Shown in pieces: positions 62,447-64,000 of a stretch of DNA of 64,000 nucleotides. Location of the stretch: positions 434,001 through 498,000 of the forward strand of contig NZ_CP089301.1 in NCBI RefSeq assembly GCF_021227995.1. The letters run 5' to 3'. Below the pieces are notes generated by a model. The model did not search any database. It had not been told where the DNA came from and saw nothing but the letters and a program-made list of their open reading frames with translations. The number at the start of each line of letters is the position of its first letter. Position 1 is the first letter of the stretch. The DNA comes from Novosphingobium kaempferiae (GTDB taxonomy: Bacteria > Pseudomonadota > Alphaproteobacteria > Sphingomonadales > Sphingomonadaceae). A program made the position numbers and the translations under genes.

Positions 62447-64000
62447 ATGAAGAAGCTGTTCGCCGCGCTGGCGGCATTCGCGCTGCCTGCGATCGCCGCC
62501 GCTTGGCTGGCGCTTGCGCCGCTGGGCGGACAGTTCGCCTCGCTCGATCCGCTGGCGGAGCGCGTCGTCGCCATGCAGGGCCGCAACGCCGCCGTCTTCG
62601 CGCTGGTGCTGGTGGGCCTCGGCCTCGCCGCGCTTGCCGCGCTCGCAGTGCGCAGCAAGGGTCCGGAGCGCCTGACTTACGAGTCCGACGTCCCGCCGCA
62701 GGAGTTCGGCCGCCGTCGCCGTGGGCTGCAAGCCGCACCTACCCCGCCATGGTCTCCCGAAGAGGACGAGGCAGAACTTCCGCTTGTCGATAACGTGGCC
62801 GAGATCGCGTCGGAACCTGAGCCCGAGCCGGCTCCGCCGCTCGCGTCCGCCACGGTAGTCCTCGTCCGCAAGCAGCGCGAACGGCGGCGTGACTGGTTCG
62901 GCGACGCAAGCTGGCTCGGCGGCCTCCCGCGCCTTGGCGACGCGCCCTGGCCGCGTGACGAGAACGGCACGCCGATGCCTTTCGCCGCACAGATCGACCT
63001 TGCCGAACTCGGCGCCGCAAGGCCCGATGCGCCACTGCCGCATGGCGGATCGCTGGCGTTCTTCCTCGGCTCCGGCGCAGTCGTCGCGGTGCCCGAAGGC
63101 CAGCACGACTTCACCGATCCGCCGAGCGACCTGCCACCCGCCTACGACGAAGGCGGCCTGCCCTTCCCCGCACGCGCCTCGCGCCTGACGCGCTGGTTCT
63201 TCCCGTTCTGGCCGGTTACGCCTGTGGGGCTGAACGATGACGCGGCGGAAGATGAGACCGCGATGGCGGCCAAACTCGGCACGCCGCTGCGCGACCATCC
63301 CTTCTACGCGGCGGGCGTCGGCGCGCCGGTCGAGGCCTTGTGGTGGCTCTCGGTCCTGCACCTCACCGACCAGCTTCACGAAGCGCTCGACGATGCTCCG
63401 CGCCTGCTCGCCCGCCGCCGCGAGGATCTGGCCCGCCAGCATGCCGAGATCGCCCGCCTGCGCACCGATTCCGCCGCGATCCCCTACGCTCTGGAAGACG
63501 CACGCGAGATCGCCGAGCAGATGGAGGCAGACTATGCGCTGCTCCAGGAACAATGCGCCGCCCTGCCCGAGATGGTGGCCGCGCTCGACCAGTTCGTCGC
63601 CGGACGCGAGCCGCTGGCCCTGCTGAGCGCGGAGGAACTGGCCATCGTCGGCGACATCCTCGCCGAAATCCACGAACGCTACGGCGAGGCTGTGCAGGAC
63701 CATGTGCCGGGAACGCTGGCGCAACTCGCCACGATCTCGCTGCGCACGATGGTTTCCGGCCCACCCGAGACGCTGGCCGCCGTGTCCGACGCCACGCTGC
63801 TGCGCATCAACCGCGAATACCGCCTGCCGCCCGTCCACCAGCACAGGATGCTCGATGTCGAGGACGGCACCGTGCTGCTCCTGCAACTCGGCTACGACGA
63901 CATGATGGAATGGGCCTGGGAGGAAACCGGTGCCTGGCGTTTCCGCATCGACCCGCAGGCCCTCGCCGCAGGCGACTGGAACGCGGCGAGGCTGACTTTC
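62447..64000 (+). CDS. DUF1963 (YwqG-like) protein, 3' end outside window
   Basis: An open frame from ATG 62447 to the window edge, at least 518 residues. The N-terminus has two hydrophobic helices (LFAALAAFALPAIAAAWLAL, and about 45-68), then an acidic/Pro-rich stretch and a domain resembling DUF1963/YwqG: WFGDASWLGGLPRLGDAPWP and FAAQIDLAELG. A coiled-coil-like segment (about 310-370) follows, then a second globular part rich in LEDGTVLLLQLGYDDMM-type signals that bind or mimic the DUF1963 ending. No enzymatic function is known to me. It is divergent from tdk. Confidence 0.75.
   Translation, partial: MKKLFAALAAFALPAIAAAWLALAPLGGQFASLDPLAERVVAMQGRNAAVFALVLVGLGLAALAALAVRSKGPERLTYESDVPPQEFGRRRRGLQAAPTPPWSPEEDEAELPLVDNVAEIASEPEPEPAPPLASATVVLVRKQRERRRDWFGDASWLGGLPRLGDAPWPRDENGTPMPFAAQIDLAELGAARPDAPLPHGGSLAFFLGSGAVVAVPEGQHDFTDPPSDLPPAYDEGGLPFPARASRLTRWFFPFWPVTPVGLNDDAAEDETAMAAKLGTPLRDHPFYAAGVGAPVEALWWLSVLHLTDQLHEALDDAPRLLARRREDLARQHAEIARLRTDSAAIPYALEDAREIAEQMEADYALLQEQCAALPEMVAALDQFVAGREPLALLSAEELAIVGDILAEIHERYGEAVQDHVPGTLAQLATISLRTMVSGPPETLAAVSDATLLRINREYRLPPVHQHRMLDVEDGTVLLLQLGYDDMMEWAWEETGAWRFRIDPQALAAGDWNAARLTF

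Overview
The window is high-GC alphaproteobacterial DNA, most likely from a Sphingomonadales member (Novosphingobium/Sphingobium type). The pointers are a GcrA cell-cycle regulator, the order truB-rpsO-pnp, TonB-receptor-based carbohydrate use without SusD, and several families of short palindromic repeats typical of sphingomonad intergenic regions. No rRNA, CRISPR array, insertion sequence or prophage was seen. One tRNA-Ser(CGA) is present.

Layout. 1-10 kb: 3' end of rpsA, an orphan FixJ/NarL-type response regulator, a GH92 mannosidase, a CSS-EAL phosphodiesterase, an exported beta-helix protein, a dGTPase, and a divergent Lrp regulator/RhtA exporter pair. 10.5-16.4 kb: L-rhamnose catabolism (isomerase, bifunctional aldolase/dehydrogenase, kinase, DeoR repressor). 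16.4-44.3 kb: a large pectin-side-chain or deoxyhexose island with a TonB receptor, MFS permease, enolase-superfamily dehydratase, GntR regulator, rhamnose mutarotase, a nine-gene operon (23.2-32.4 kb) of mostly overlapping genes, GH28 and GH2 enzymes, an eroded GH78, a GH141-like beta-helix protein, and the SDR, FAH, lactonase and aldo-keto reductase of an oxidative L-fucose route. 44.5-50 kb: an SMP-30 protein, then a reactive-chlorine-type locus (two RclC/YkgB proteins, TehA-like channel, cysteine hydrolase, AhpD-like protein, RclR-like AraC regulator). 50-64 kb: housekeeping and signalling genes (tRNA-Ser, hspQ, GGDEF/EAL, ABC-2 permease, gcrA, cyclophilin, beta-helix protein, pnp, rpsO, truB, DUF2239, tdk, DUF1963).

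How the parts fit. Rhamnose is probably handled by RhaI-RhaK-RhaD, whose fused SDR domain makes lactate. Fucose is probably oxidised by the AKR, lactonase, dehydratase, SDR and FAH to pyruvate plus L-lactate. LldD at 31.3-32.4 kb can then oxidise L-lactate from both routes. Six near-identical sites (core ATCATAC, extended CATCATACGTATTAT) lie in front of the TonB receptor, the dehydratase-MFS pair, the mutarotase/nine-gene operon, GH28-GH2, the SDR, and the FAH/lactonase-AKR pair. I infer these are operators of the GntR regulator at 21.9 kb, tying 16-44 kb into one regulon.

Most interesting items: (1) this inferred regulon; (2) inside the nine-gene operon, a module of class III CoA-transferase, solute-binding-like protein with no signal peptide, and crotonase, whose chemistry I cannot assign to a known pathway; (3) a palindromic repeat inserted in frame in the glycerate-kinase-like gene; (4) a GH78 protein that has lost both catalytic segments but keeps an open frame; (5) the Rcl-like locus with a likely AraC direct-repeat operator. 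All functional assignments come from reading motifs by eye; no database search was run.
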